From CAYOCE01 sp964402405 (GTDB lineage Bacteria > Pseudomonadota > Alphaproteobacteria > UBA7879): a DNA stretch of 20,401 bases. The notes under the pieces are model-generated. The model saw only the letters and a program-made list of their open reading frames with translations, was not told where the DNA came from and searched no databases. Positions 6,982-15,042 of this stretch are shown here, one piece after another. The DNA is taken from the NCBI GenBank assembly GCA_964402405.1, contig CAYOCE010000020.1:1-20401 (forward strand), in the 5' to 3' direction. Position 1 is the stretch's first letter; each line of letters opens with the position of its first letter. A program made the position numbers and the translations under genes.

Positions 6982-7527
6982 TTAGGTGTTGTTACAAATT
7001 CCAAATGGACAATCATTGTCGTCGCGAGGTCTACCCACTAAATTTTCTGGGCCCCCTTCTAGATCCTTCGCCTTTAGCCCTGAAAGGGCTGGTCCCCACT
7101 GTTCTGGAGGAAGATCTGTTAGACTAAGAAGGATGCTATCAACTTTACCACTCCCAGCAATCCATTGCAAAGTATTATCGTCAAACTGGATTCCTTGAAA
7201 AGCCGCTCCTAATCTTTCCCGAGCCATTTCTGTTAATTTAGTTCGAACGTCCTCTGCGGTTAGCGAATTTTGGGCGGATGCCATAACTTTTTCGTTATTA
7301 TCTTTTGTATTGCCTGTATTATTACTCCTGGCAATAGCACCACGGGTAGATTTGGAAGATTTGGAAGGCCTGAAAACAAATGTGCTATTTGAACTCTCTC
7401 GCATTTGGGTATCTGTTTCTTCGAGTTCTGGCGTAAGCGCATTTCGAAGAAAGCCCACCGTAGTCACACACATAAACACGAGGGCAAAACCCATTCGCCA
7501 CGATGTTAGTCGACGCAATATCCCCAT
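6982..7527 (-). CDS. Membrane-anchored protein of unknown function, upstream of the response regulator
   Basis: A 181-residue protein I do not recognise. A basic N-terminus (MGILRRLTSWR) precedes one hydrophobic helix (about 12-28: MGFALVFMCVTTVGFL), so it is probably an inner-membrane protein with its remainder in the periplasm. A low-complexity Ser/Asn/Thr/Lys stretch (about 45-85) leads to a folded-looking part (about 90-165) with LTAEDVRTKLTEMARERL and LTDLPPEQWGPALSGL. The C-terminus ends CPFGICNNT with two cysteines. ATG 7527 is preferred over ATG 7545 because GAGG sits about nine bases upstream of 7527 and nothing precedes 7545. It is co-transcribed with the response regulator and may act in the same signalling route; that is inference. 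Confidence 0.7.
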   Translation of the reverse strand: MGILRRLTSWRMGFALVFMCVTTVGFLRNALTPELEETDTQMRESSNSTFVFRPSKSSKSTRGAIARSNNTGNTKDNNEKVMASAQNSLTAEDVRTKLTEMARERLGAAFQGIQFDDNTLQWIAGSGKVDSILLSLTDLPPEQWGPALSGLKAKDLEGGPENLVGRPRDDNDCPFGICNNT

Positions 7528-7691
7528 TTTATTTTCCTCAAGCATGTAATAATTTTTTATAGGATTATTTTCCCAGAAGTAAGGCTTGTTGGCAAGGCTT
7601 CTTTAAACAAGAACTCTGGAAAAGCTCTATTTTATTTTCCCCTTAAAAATGGTACAGTTTTTTTCAGGTACAGAAATTAACTAATGAAAAC

Positions 7692-9269
7692 ATGATCAAA
7701 AAATTCAAAAATGATGCAATTGCTGGTTTTAGCGTCTTCTTACTCGCTCTCCCCTTGTGTTTGGGAATTGCCGTCGCTAGTGATTTTCCCCCTATTGCGG
7801 GGATTTTGTCAGCTATCACCGGGGGCATCATTGCCTCCTTTTGTGGGGGAGCACGCCTTGCCATCAAGGGCCCCGCTGCGGGATTAATCCTGATTACCTT
7901 GGGATCTGTCCATCAATTGGGAGGAGGGGACTTAGTCCTGGGATATAAACGAACTCTTGCTGTTGGCGTCATTGCTGCCCTGATACAAATCCTTTTGTCT
8001 GTTGCTAAAAAAGGCATTCTTGCTGAAGTCATTCCCTCCTCTATTATCCATGGGATGATGGCCGCGATTGGCGTTAGCATTGTTGCAAAACAGGCATATC
8101 TTTTGATGGGATTAATACCCTCATGCTCAAAGCCCGTGGATCTGTTGATAAATCTTCCCATGGAAATAGATCATTTAAATCCTATTATCTTTGGACTGGG
8201 GCTCCTTTCATTTGCCATTATCATAGGATTTCCCTTAATAAAGCATATCAAACACATAGAACCTTCCATGGTTATTTTATTACTGGTAGTCCCTCTATCC
8301 CTATATTTCCATTTAAATATAGATCAGTCCTATTATTTTATGGGACATGCTTACGCCCTTAAGCCTTCTTTCTTTATCAATTTGCCTAATAATTTTTTTT
8401 ATGCCTTCTGTTTTCCCGATTTCTCCATAATATTTAGCGCTATCAGCCTTAAATATATCCTTATGTTTGCTTTGATTGGATCTATCGAGTCCCTTTTGAC
8501 CATTTGTGCCATTGATTTAATCGTGCCTAAGTTAGCCCCCTCTGATTTAAACAAAGACTTGCGGGCTGTTGGGGTTGGAAACCTTGTCAGTTCTTTGATT
8601 GGGGGATTGCCTATGATCTCTGAAATTATCCGAAGTAAGGCCAATATCGATTACGGCGCGAAATCCGTTTGGGCCAATTTTTTCCATGGATCCTTCATGC
8701 TAATTGCAGTGATTTTATTGCCAAATACGCTGAATTTAATTCCTTTATCTGCTCTTGCCGCCTTGCTTATATGCGTCGGGATTAGGTTAACCTCCCCAGC
8801 GGAATTCATTCATAACTATAGGATTGGACGGGATCACTTTACTGCCTTTATTGTCACCTTTTTTGTAACTTTATTCACTGATTTGCTGACAGGGGTGATG
8901 GCGGGGATTTTCCTGAAGTTAATTATCTATATGGTTAGGGGGAATAACCTAAAAAAATTGTTTACACCAACGATCACTATGAAAAAATTAAAGAACTCGG
9001 TTGATATTATCGTTACAGGCCCCCTCACATTTTTTGGGTATCTCCGATTAAAAAAAATGATTGAAATAGCTGCTCATAATACGAAGAAAATTGTGATTGA
9101 CCTACATGCTGTTACGTATTTAGATCATACTGTTCTTAGGAAGTTTTCAGCCCTCAGCCATGAATTAAAAGACATCAATCTGATAATCAAAGAAAATCCA
9201 GCGCTATTGCCGTTTTATGATCATCCCCTCTCGGCAAAAGGCCTCCCCAAAAATAAGAATCCTTTATAA
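7692..9269 (+). CDS. SulP/SLC26-family inorganic anion transporter with STAS-like tail
   Basis: A 525-residue polytopic inner-membrane protein. The start MIKKFKNDAIAGFSVFLLALPLCLGIAVAS, followed by GGARLAIKGPAAGLI (about 53-67), is characteristic of SulP carriers, which move sulfate, bicarbonate or other anions. About 10-12 hydrophobic segments run to about residue 415. A cytoplasmic STAS-type domain follows (about 425-515), with IVTGPLTFFGYLRLKKMIE and IVIDLHAVTYLDHTVLRKF. The usual Ser of the STAS Asp-Ser-Gly loop is Thr here (DHTV). Substrate cannot be read from the sequence; no carbonic anhydrase or sulfur gene lies nearby. No strong ribosome site precedes ATG 7692. The next transporter starts 118 bases downstream on the same strand. 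Confidence 0.88.
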   Translation: MIKKFKNDAIAGFSVFLLALPLCLGIAVASDFPPIAGILSAITGGIIASFCGGARLAIKGPAAGLILITLGSVHQLGGGDLVLGYKRTLAVGVIAALIQILLSVAKKGILAEVIPSSIIHGMMAAIGVSIVAKQAYLLMGLIPSCSKPVDLLINLPMEIDHLNPIIFGLGLLSFAIIIGFPLIKHIKHIEPSMVILLLVVPLSLYFHLNIDQSYYFMGHAYALKPSFFINLPNNFFYAFCFPDFSIIFSAISLKYILMFALIGSIESLLTICAIDLIVPKLAPSDLNKDLRAVGVGNLVSSLIGGLPMISEIIRSKANIDYGAKSVWANFFHGSFMLIAVILLPNTLNLIPLSALAALLICVGIRLTSPAEFIHNYRIGRDHFTAFIVTFFVTLFTDLLTGVMAGIFLKLIIYMVRGNNLKKLFTPTITMKKLKNSVDIIVTGPLTFFGYLRLKKMIEIAAHNTKKIVIDLHAVTYLDHTVLRKFSALSHELKDINLIIKENPALLPFYDHPLSAKGLPKNKNPL

Positions 9270-9374
9270 GAAATTGCCGACTTCGAAGGGAAATAAAAGA
9301 ATGATGCTTGTTCCCAGACAAAAGGTGTGTTACCAAAGACTTATCCAACCCTATAAGTGTATGTTTAATCCGAT

Positions 9375-9380
9375 AGGAGG
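9375..9380 (+). promoter_or_regulatory. Strong ribosome binding site fixing the symporter start
   Basis: AGGAGG lies seven bases before ATG 9388. The reading frame stays open upstream to 9217, inside the SulP gene, but no comparable site exists there. Translation should therefore start at 9388. Confidence 0.85.
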
Positions 9381-9387
9381 CCTTCTA

Positions 9388-10623
9388 ATGAATACTATTC
9401 TTTCAAAAGCACTCTTCCTTCTCAAACAACGCAGTGTTCAAACCTTGCTAGTGCTTACAATCTACGTTCTAACAGCGCCCTATTTACCGTCAGTGTTCCA
9501 TCAGGGGTTTTATACGCTTAGCCTCTTTATCAAGGATGTCCTCGTATGGATTCTACCCTTAACGATAGGTTTTTTTATCGCTAGCACTCTTGCAGCCTTC
9601 GAGAAACGCGCCCCCATCTTTGTTCTTTCTCTTGTCCTATTCGAGATTCTATCAAACCTTAGTAACGTTTGGTATGCCTACTTTAGCGCCCATTTGGTAG
9701 CGGATCATTTACCCATCTTTGGGGCAACATCTATTAGTAACGACTTTCATGCTTTATTGCGATTGCCCTTTTCAAAGCCCGCTTGGTGGTCTGCTGACAA
9801 GGGATCTTTTGTCGGGTTAATTTTAGGCTTCATTGCAGCCTACAGCTCGGGAAGTGTGCTGAAAACCTTTGTTCAAAAAGGAAAAGATACTTTCCAGTGG
9901 CTGTTGACTCGTGTGTTTGCGAGACTTATTCCCCTCTTTATCTTGGGATTTGCAGCCAACCTGTACCAAACTCAACTGCTGAGCCATGTGATTGCCCATT
10001 ATTCAACACTTGTGGGATGGTTAGTCCTCTTTTTAATTTCTTATATCCTGTTTTTGTTTGCGTTGGGGGCAGGGTTTTCCTTTAAGAAAACCCTGGAAAA
10101 TATTACAAGCTTATTGCCTGCGGGGGGAATTTCTCTGACCTCTGGCTGTAGTTTGTCTACTATGCCCTGGACCATCGAAGGGGCGGCGAAGACCTTGAAA
10201 AACCCGGATCTTGCCAAGGCCATCATCCCTGCAACCACCAACATTCAACAGGTAGGGGATTGTATTGCCAATGCTTTTCTATGCTTTTTGATCTATACCA
10301 ATTTTTATGGTCATGCCCCAGATGTGATCACGTGGGTTCAATTTAGTGTTATCTTTGTCCTGGCGCGCTTTGCAACAGCCGCCATTCTAGGAGGGGCGAT
10401 TTTCATCATGATCCCAATCTACGAAAGCTACCTGAATTTTAATGCGGAGATGGTTGCGATTATCTTAGCCTTAAATGTGGTGCTAGACCCCCTCATTACC
10501 AGCTGTAACGTTATGGGAAATGGGGCGCTTGCGCGGGTGTTTGAAAAATTCTTTACCTGGATTTTAGAACTTTTGGGCAAAAGCTCTAAGAAAGTCATTG
10601 TGGAGACGACTAAAAATAACTAG
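9388..10623 (+). CDS. Dicarboxylate/amino acid:cation symporter (SDF) family protein, divergent
   Basis: A 411-residue polytopic membrane protein of the size usual for GltP/DctA-type sodium- or proton-coupled carriers. Regions that fit: the SGCSLSTMPWT hairpin (252-262), in the place of the serine-rich HP1 loop; the PATTNIQQVGDCIANAF segment (281-297), in the place of the NMDGT helix; and NVVLDPLITSCNVMGNGALA (363-382), matching the conserved Asp...Thr..Asn helix 8. The canonical NMDGT is replaced by NIQQVG and the serine run is reduced, so substrate or coupling ion may differ from DctA or GltP. The start is set by AGGAGG at 9375-9380. It lies on the same strand as the SulP gene with no visible terminator between, so co-transcription is possible. 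Confidence 0.75.
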   Translation: MNTILSKALFLLKQRSVQTLLVLTIYVLTAPYLPSVFHQGFYTLSLFIKDVLVWILPLTIGFFIASTLAAFEKRAPIFVLSLVLFEILSNLSNVWYAYFSAHLVADHLPIFGATSISNDFHALLRLPFSKPAWWSADKGSFVGLILGFIAAYSSGSVLKTFVQKGKDTFQWLLTRVFARLIPLFILGFAANLYQTQLLSHVIAHYSTLVGWLVLFLISYILFLFALGAGFSFKKTLENITSLLPAGGISLTSGCSLSTMPWTIEGAAKTLKNPDLAKAIIPATTNIQQVGDCIANAFLCFLIYTNFYGHAPDVITWVQFSVIFVLARFATAAILGGAIFIMIPIYESYLNFNAEMVAIILALNVVLDPLITSCNVMGNGALARVFEKFFTWILELLGKSSKKVIVETTKNN

Positions 10624-10674
10624 GATACGGGTTAATAAAAATAATATTTTAGAAAAAATTAAAGGAGATGCAAG

Positions 10675-11820
10675 ATGCAGAAGAAAGTTAAAAATATTTT
10701 GGCCGTTGCCATTATAGGGGCAGGAGCCGGGATTTTTATCTATAAGCTTAAAGGGGGGTGTCTTGGTACATGCTCCACAGAACATGTGGCAAAAGTTGAA
10801 GAAGCTGCCCCTGTGGCAGCAGAACCTGTAGCTGTGGTGGTGCCTGATTCCTTAGATCAAGCCAAAGATAAATTTAAAGCAGCAGAAATTCTCTATCTAA
10901 AAGCTAGAAATAACGATGAAACCGCCCGGGATACCTTAAAGGCAGATGCTCACGCAGGAAATTACGCCGCAAAAATGTACCTAGCTTTCCTTCATAGGGT
11001 TGGAAGCAAAGGATTCCCAGCCAGCCAGGAAAACGCTCATGCCTTATTTGTTGAAATAAAAGACGAGATTCAAAAATGGGCAGTTGCCGGTATTGCCGAG
11101 GCCCAGAATGCTCTGGGGCTTATGCATGCGGATGAACTAGGGGGACTTCCAAAAGATGAAAAAGAAGCCTTCAGACTGTTTAGCCTATCAGCTCTTCAAG
11201 GACATGTTCTTGGACAAAATGATCTTGCCTGCGCTTATTATAATGGCGTCGGGGTGAAAAAGAATTTTAAAGAAGCCTTTAAAAACTACAAACTCGCAGC
11301 AGATCAAGGATCTGCCGTCGCTCAAACGAATGTGGGATGGATGTATGAAGAGGGTCTAGGTGTTAAGAAGAATTTGAAAGAAGCAGTGAAATACTACAAA
11401 TTTTCTGCAGATCAAGGGCATGCCTGGGGTGAGAGTAACCTAGGAAGAATGTACCGCGATGGATTAGGGGGACTTCCAAAAGATGACAAAGAGGCTGTCC
11501 GATTATTTATCCTATCCGCTGAACATGGAAATGCTTTTGGTCAAAAAAATCTAGGGAACATGTATGCAGAAGGACGCGGCGGCCTTCCCAAAGATGAAAA
11601 AGAGGCAGTGAAATATTACAAACTTTCAGCTGATCAAGGTAATCATGAAGGACAAATTTATTTGGCAGAGGCCTATGAAAAAGGTCTAGGAGGATTGCCA
11701 AAAGATACAGCAGAGGCCATCAAGCTGTATAAGCTTGCTACTGAAGGTGAAAATGCCTCTGTTCGTAAGGTTGCCGCAAAGCGTTTGAAAAAATTGAGTG
11801 CGAAGGCTTCTGCTGCTTAA
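10675..11820 (+). CDS. Sel1-repeat protein A, membrane-anchored
   Basis: A 381-residue protein. Residues 8-23 form a hydrophobic segment after a basic N-terminus (MQKKVK), with no clear cleavage site. It is therefore probably a signal anchor with the rest outside the cytoplasm. Cys29 and Cys33 follow directly (GGCLGTC), then an Ala/Val/Pro-rich spacer. From about residue 135 six clear Sel1 (TPR-like, about 36 residues) repeats run to near the end, with the pattern LG.MY..G.G..KD..EAV..Y.LSADQG. One degenerate repeat precedes them. Sel1 solenoids bind protein partners and are common in envelope and host-interaction proteins. AAAGGAG (10661-10667) sets the start. A paralogue of the next gene. 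Confidence 0.9.
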   Translation: MQKKVKNILAVAIIGAGAGIFIYKLKGGCLGTCSTEHVAKVEEAAPVAAEPVAVVVPDSLDQAKDKFKAAEILYLKARNNDETARDTLKADAHAGNYAAKMYLAFLHRVGSKGFPASQENAHALFVEIKDEIQKWAVAGIAEAQNALGLMHADELGGLPKDEKEAFRLFSLSALQGHVLGQNDLACAYYNGVGVKKNFKEAFKNYKLAADQGSAVAQTNVGWMYEEGLGVKKNLKEAVKYYKFSADQGHAWGESNLGRMYRDGLGGLPKDDKEAVRLFILSAEHGNAFGQKNLGNMYAEGRGGLPKDEKEAVKYYKLSADQGNHEGQIYLAEAYEKGLGGLPKDTAEAIKLYKLATEGENASVRKVAAKRLKKLSAKASAA

Positions 11821-11823
11821 TCC

Positions 11824-11884
11824 AACCACCCCGGCGACTCGTCACGGCATAGCCGAAGGCGTAGCCGGGAAGCCGGGGTCCATG
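11824..11884. repeat. Modular palindromic repeat between the Sel1 genes
   Basis: AACCACCCCGGC begins the element and GCCGGGGTCCATGC ends it, the CCCCGGC/GCCGGGG arms pairing exactly. Inside is a second hairpin of the form GGCATAGCC...GGCGTAGCC. The arms match the repeat at 13291-13314 and the whole matches 1947-2005. At one stem position both bases differ together between copies (G11834-C11873 here, A1955-T1995 there). Confidence 0.75.
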
Positions 11885-11957
11885 CGGTAATTGCTTTTTC
11901 AAAACATAGAAGGTTATTCTCACTCTTGGATCCCGATTTTCATCATTGAGGTAAAAG

Positions 11958-13097
11958 ATGCAAAAGAGTTTTAAAAATATTGCAACCGCTGTTGTTTTAG
12001 GAGCAGTAGTAGTTTTTGCTATCTATAAATTTAAGAATGGATGCGGGAGCTGTACTGATGGGTGCTCTACAGAAAATGCACCAAAGTTTCCCGAAGTTGT
12101 TTCTATGGCTACAACTGATTCCTTGGGTGACGCACGGGCTAAATTTAAGGCAGCAGAAATCCTCTATCTCAACGCTAGAAACAGTGATGTCTCTGCCCGA
12201 GATGCCTTGAAAGCTAAATCACAGGCTGGGGACTATGGAGCAAAGACCTCTTTAGCTATGCTCTACTTGTTTGGGGGCAAAGACCTCTTTATAGATAAGG
12301 ACCACGCTAGCGCGTTATTTGCAGAAGTAAAAGAGGGAATTCAAAAATGGGCAGATGAAGGTATTCCAGAAGCACAGACAGCTTTTGGGCTGATGCATCA
12401 ACACGGAATGGGGGGCATCTCCAAAAATGAGCAAGAAGCTGTGAGGCTTTATAAACTATCTGCAGACCAAGGACATATGTTGGGGCAAAACTGCCTGGGA
12501 TGGATGTATGATCAAGGGGTAGGCATTGAACAAAATTCCGAAGAAGGATTCAAATATTATAAGCTGGCAGCTGATCAAGGTCATTCCATGGCTCAGCATA
12601 ATGTTGGATTTATGTATGAATTTGGACGAGGGGTTAAGAAAGATTTAAAGGAAGCTGTTAAGTATTATAGACTTTCCGCTGGGCAGGGTCATGCTTGGGG
12701 ATTAAATAGCCTAGGTAGGATGTATCGTGATGGGTTAGGAGGGCTTCGTCAGGATGATAAAGAGGCGGTAAGATTATTTAAAATGGCCCTCGAACATGGG
12801 GATGCTAAGGCACAAAAAAACTTAGGGAAAATGTATGAAGAAGGACGCGGTGGCCTTCCGAAAGATGAAAAAGAAGCTGTTAGATTATATAAACTCTCTG
12901 CAGATCAAGGACATTCTTACGGACAAAATCATTTAGGTGAATCCTATGAAAAAGGGATTGGGGGACTTCCCAAAGATAAAGAGGAAGCAATTAGGCTTTA
13001 TAAACTAGCGGCTACCAATAAAATTGGCCTTCCTTGTCAAGCTGCCTATGATAATTTGAAAAGATTAGGGGTTGAGGTCTCTGCTGCGGGTGCGTAA
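11958..13097 (+). CDS. Sel1-repeat protein B, membrane-anchored
   Basis: A 379-residue paralogue of the preceding protein with the same plan. It has a basic start (MQKSFK), a hydrophobic anchor (about 8-23), a cysteine cluster just after it (Cys29, Cys32, Cys36: GCGSCTDGCSTE), a spacer, one degenerate repeat, then six Sel1 repeats to residue about 370. Repeats align one for one with those of protein A; for example RMYRDGLGGL and YEKG(L/I)GGLPKD occur at the same places. The CxxC pair is unique to this copy. The start has TGAGG a few bases upstream. The pair clearly arose by tandem duplication, then diverged. The anchor implies an envelope role, perhaps facing the periplasm or host; partners are unknown. 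Confidence 0.9.
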   Translation: MQKSFKNIATAVVLGAVVVFAIYKFKNGCGSCTDGCSTENAPKFPEVVSMATTDSLGDARAKFKAAEILYLNARNSDVSARDALKAKSQAGDYGAKTSLAMLYLFGGKDLFIDKDHASALFAEVKEGIQKWADEGIPEAQTAFGLMHQHGMGGISKNEQEAVRLYKLSADQGHMLGQNCLGWMYDQGVGIEQNSEEGFKYYKLAADQGHSMAQHNVGFMYEFGRGVKKDLKEAVKYYRLSAGQGHAWGLNSLGRMYRDGLGGLRQDDKEAVRLFKMALEHGDAKAQKNLGKMYEEGRGGLPKDEKEAVRLYKLSADQGHSYGQNHLGESYEKGIGGLPKDKEEAIRLYKLAATNKIGLPCQAAYDNLKRLGVEVSAAGA

Positions 13098-13122
13098 GGG
13101 GGGGAGTTGAAAGTAAGTATTC

Positions 13123-13390
13123 ATCCCTTTTTAACCACTCTGGCGTAAGGCGGGATCCATGCAACGCTAACGCGAGAAAGGCCTCGCGGATGTAGATGCC
13201 CCTGGACCCCGGCTTCCGCCGGGGTGGTTCACAGAGGGATTAAATATATATGTAATGTTCATGCTGTAGCCTTTATTATTACTCTAGGATCACCCCGGCG
13301 GAAGCCGGGGTCCAAGAGCGTGAATACTCTTCAAGACCTTGCCCGCGTTAGCGCTGCATGGGCCCCGCCTCCGTGGGGGTGGTTGAAAAA
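13123..13390. repeat. Large nested palindrome before rlmD
   Basis: The inner arms 13203-13226 and 13291-13314 are a perfect 24-bp inverted repeat, and each arm is itself a CCCCGGC-TTCC-GCCGGGG type hairpin. Outside them 13157-13174 and 13344-13361 pair at 17 of 18 positions. The outermost TTTAACCAC (about 13123) and GTGGTTGAAA (about 13379-13388) also mirror each other imperfectly. It fills the 312-base gap between Sel1 protein B and rlmD and ends about 20 bases before the rlmD start. There is no credible coding sequence or transposase. Confidence 0.85.
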
Positions 13391-13409
13391 GGAAAAAAGT
13401 CGGAAATAA

Positions 13410-14714
13410 ATGGCAATCATCGAACGTGGACAATGTAAAATCACAGCCTTGAATCCCGAGGGGTTGGGGGTTGGGTATACGGATCAAGGAATCGTAAATT
13501 TGCCCTATACCTTGCCTGGTGAAGTGGTCGCATTTGAACGACACAAGTATCGTCATCAATCGAACTGCACTCTGACGAAAATCATTGAAAGTGCCCCCAC
13601 CCGTGTGACGCCGCCATGCCCGTATTTTGGGGTGTGTGGGGGATGCTTGTTGCAGCATTTGAATCTAGAAACCTATCGTCATTTTAAAATGAATCTGATT
13701 ACCCAAGCTCTCCATGCCCAGCAGATTTATCCCCTTGTCAATGATCTGATCATTGTGCCCAATGGGCATAGGCGCCGAGGCAGTTTCGAGGTTCTTAAAA
13801 AAAATGACCAGATTTTCCTAGGGTTTCGCCGATTTGGGTCTCATCAAATCATTAATATTGATGCGTGTCTGGTTTTGGAGCCTTCCTTATCGGCCCTGTT
13901 GATGCCTCTTAAAAATATTCTTTTCCAGATTCTAGAATCCAATCAAAAAGTAAATATCTTTCTTCTGGATGCGGCAAATGGAATCGATCTGATGGTGGAG
14001 ATGCAGGGAGATTATACTTCTTTTACCCTTGATCAAAGGTCCCTATTAACAACGTTTTCCAAGGATCATGGTATCGTCCGTCTTTCTATAAAAGAAGACC
14101 AAGGGGTTAAAGTAATTTTTGAAACAGAAAAACCCTATGTGCTCTTTGATGGATGCCCTGTTCCTGTTCAGGCCAGTAATTTTCTGCAGGCAAGTGCGGC
14201 ATCTGATCAGATTTTAACAGACTTAGTGCTGCAATATATTGGAGAGATTGGATCTTCCAATACAGGCGTAGATTTATTTTGTGGGCGAGGGACCTTTACA
14301 TTACCTCTGAGCGGGCATTGTAAGTTGGAGGGTTACGAATCCGATGCAAATGCCCTTCAGGCGCTGAGGGAAGCGGCGTATCAAGAGAATCGCCCTGTTA
14401 CGGTGCATTCCAGAGATCTTTTCCACCAACCTATATCCACGAAAGACCTGACCAAATATGATTTTGCGGTGATAAACCCGCCACGGGCAGGGACCTTGTC
14501 TCAAATACAACAACTGGCCTCTAGCACCATTCCAAAGATTTGTTATGTGTCTTGTAATCCCGAAACCTTTGCGCGAGATGCCAGGGTGTTAGAAAAAGGT
14601 GGATATAAATTGACCAGTGTGACGCCTGTTGATCAATTTTATTGGACCCCGCACCTAGAGGTGGTTGGGTTGTTTGAAAAGAGCACGGGGGTGGTTCGTG
14701 AGGAATACAAATAA
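13410..14714 (+). CDS. rlmD: RlmD/RumA-type 23S rRNA (uracil-C5)-methyltransferase
   Basis: A 434-residue enzyme that should put a methyl group on C5 of a uracil in 23S rRNA using S-adenosylmethionine. An N-terminal TRAM-like RNA-binding domain (about 1-62) is followed by iron-sulfur cysteines Cys70, Cys76, Cys79 and, after a gap, Cys153, the spacing expected for a 4Fe-4S cluster. The catalytic part has the NFLQ motif (257-260), SAM loop DLFCGRGTF (288-296), NPPR (356-359), nucleophile Cys382 in VSCNPETFARD, and Glu417 as likely base. All key residues are present. The cluster supports RumA rather than TrmA. RlmC and RlmD cannot be told apart here, so target specificity is less certain. Confidence 0.85.
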   Translation: MAIIERGQCKITALNPEGLGVGYTDQGIVNLPYTLPGEVVAFERHKYRHQSNCTLTKIIESAPTRVTPPCPYFGVCGGCLLQHLNLETYRHFKMNLITQALHAQQIYPLVNDLIIVPNGHRRRGSFEVLKKNDQIFLGFRRFGSHQIINIDACLVLEPSLSALLMPLKNILFQILESNQKVNIFLLDAANGIDLMVEMQGDYTSFTLDQRSLLTTFSKDHGIVRLSIKEDQGVKVIFETEKPYVLFDGCPVPVQASNFLQASAASDQILTDLVLQYIGEIGSSNTGVDLFCGRGTFTLPLSGHCKLEGYESDANALQALREAAYQENRPVTVHSRDLFHQPISTKDLTKYDFAVINPPRAGTLSQIQQLASSTIPKICYVSCNPETFARDARVLEKGGYKLTSVTPVDQFYWTPHLEVVGLFEKSTGVVREEYK

Positions 14715-14724
14715 GAGTGTGGGG

Positions 14725-14748
14725 CATGTAGCGTACATGGTATCACTT
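14725..14748 (+). terminator. Weak terminator-like hairpin after rlmD
   Basis: CATGTA-GCG-TACATG (14725-14739), followed after GTATCAC by TTTTC. The stem is short and the T-run is neither immediate nor pure, so it may act only partly. Confidence 0.3.
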
Positions 14749-14756
14749 TTCTCTTA

Positions 14757-14812
14757 TCCTCCCCTATCCAACCATCCTTCTTAATAAATCATCCCCTCGG
14801 AAGAGGGAATCT
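14757..14812. repeat. Degraded member of the palindromic repeat family
   Basis: CCCCTC-GGAA-GAGGGA (14793-14808) matches the hairpins at 1889-1904 and 20094-20109. CCAACCATCCTTC (about 14767-14780) resembles another repeat end. It lies between rlmD and rpmH and looks like a decayed copy. Confidence 0.5.
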
Positions 14813-14828
14813 CCAAAATATATAGAGC

Positions 14829-14857
14829 TTGACTTTAAAGCGAGAGTCTTTTATAAA
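14829..14857 (+). promoter_or_regulatory. Strong sigma70-type promoter of rpmH-rnpA
   Basis: TTGACT (14829-14834) and TATAAA (14852-14857) are each five of six to consensus with a 17-bp spacer. Transcription should begin near 14864, leaving a leader of about 30 bases before rpmH. This is the best promoter in the window and fits a highly expressed ribosomal gene. Confidence 0.8.
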
Positions 14858-14892
14858 AACACTATATTTAATGGAATTAATGGAGAATTTCT

Positions 14893-15027
14893 GTGAAAAG
14901 AACATATCAACCTAGTCGCCTGGTTCGTAAACGTAGGCATGGTTTCAGGTCTCGGATGTCAACTGTTGGCGGTCGTAATGTTTTGGCGAGTCGTAGGGCT
15001 AAGGGGCGCGTTCGCCTCTGTGCGTAA
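14893..15027 (+). CDS. rpmH: 50S ribosomal protein L34
   Basis: A 44-residue, very basic protein that starts with GTG and reads MKRTYQPSRLVRKRRHGF, then GFRSRMSTVGGRNVLASRR, ending GRVRLCA. Sequence and length are diagnostic of L34, a large-subunit protein that contacts 23S rRNA. TGGAGAA (14881-14887) provides the ribosome site. It is directly followed by rnpA, the conserved order in bacteria. Confidence 0.97.
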   Translation: MKRTYQPSRLVRKRRHGFRSRMSTVGGRNVLASRRAKGRVRLCA

Positions 15028-15042
15028 TTTTAAAGAGGTCAC

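Noticed and set aside
6975..7016. 14-codon extension of the response regulator
   Set aside because: It overlaps the upstream gene and has no ribosome site, while AAGGA precedes ATG 6974.
7528..7545. Six-codon extension of the membrane protein
   Set aside because: No ribosome site upstream; GAGG fits the internal ATG at 7527.
9217..9387. 57-codon N-terminal extension of the symporter
   Set aside because: It overlaps the SulP coding end, has a non-membrane basic composition and no ribosome site; AGGAGG marks ATG 9388.
13203..13314. Repeated units that might be a CRISPR array
   Set aside because: Units are inverted, only two in number, with no regular spacers and no cas genes.
13224..13409. 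Open frame of 61 codons before rlmD
   Set aside because: It lies inside the nested palindrome with no ribosome site.
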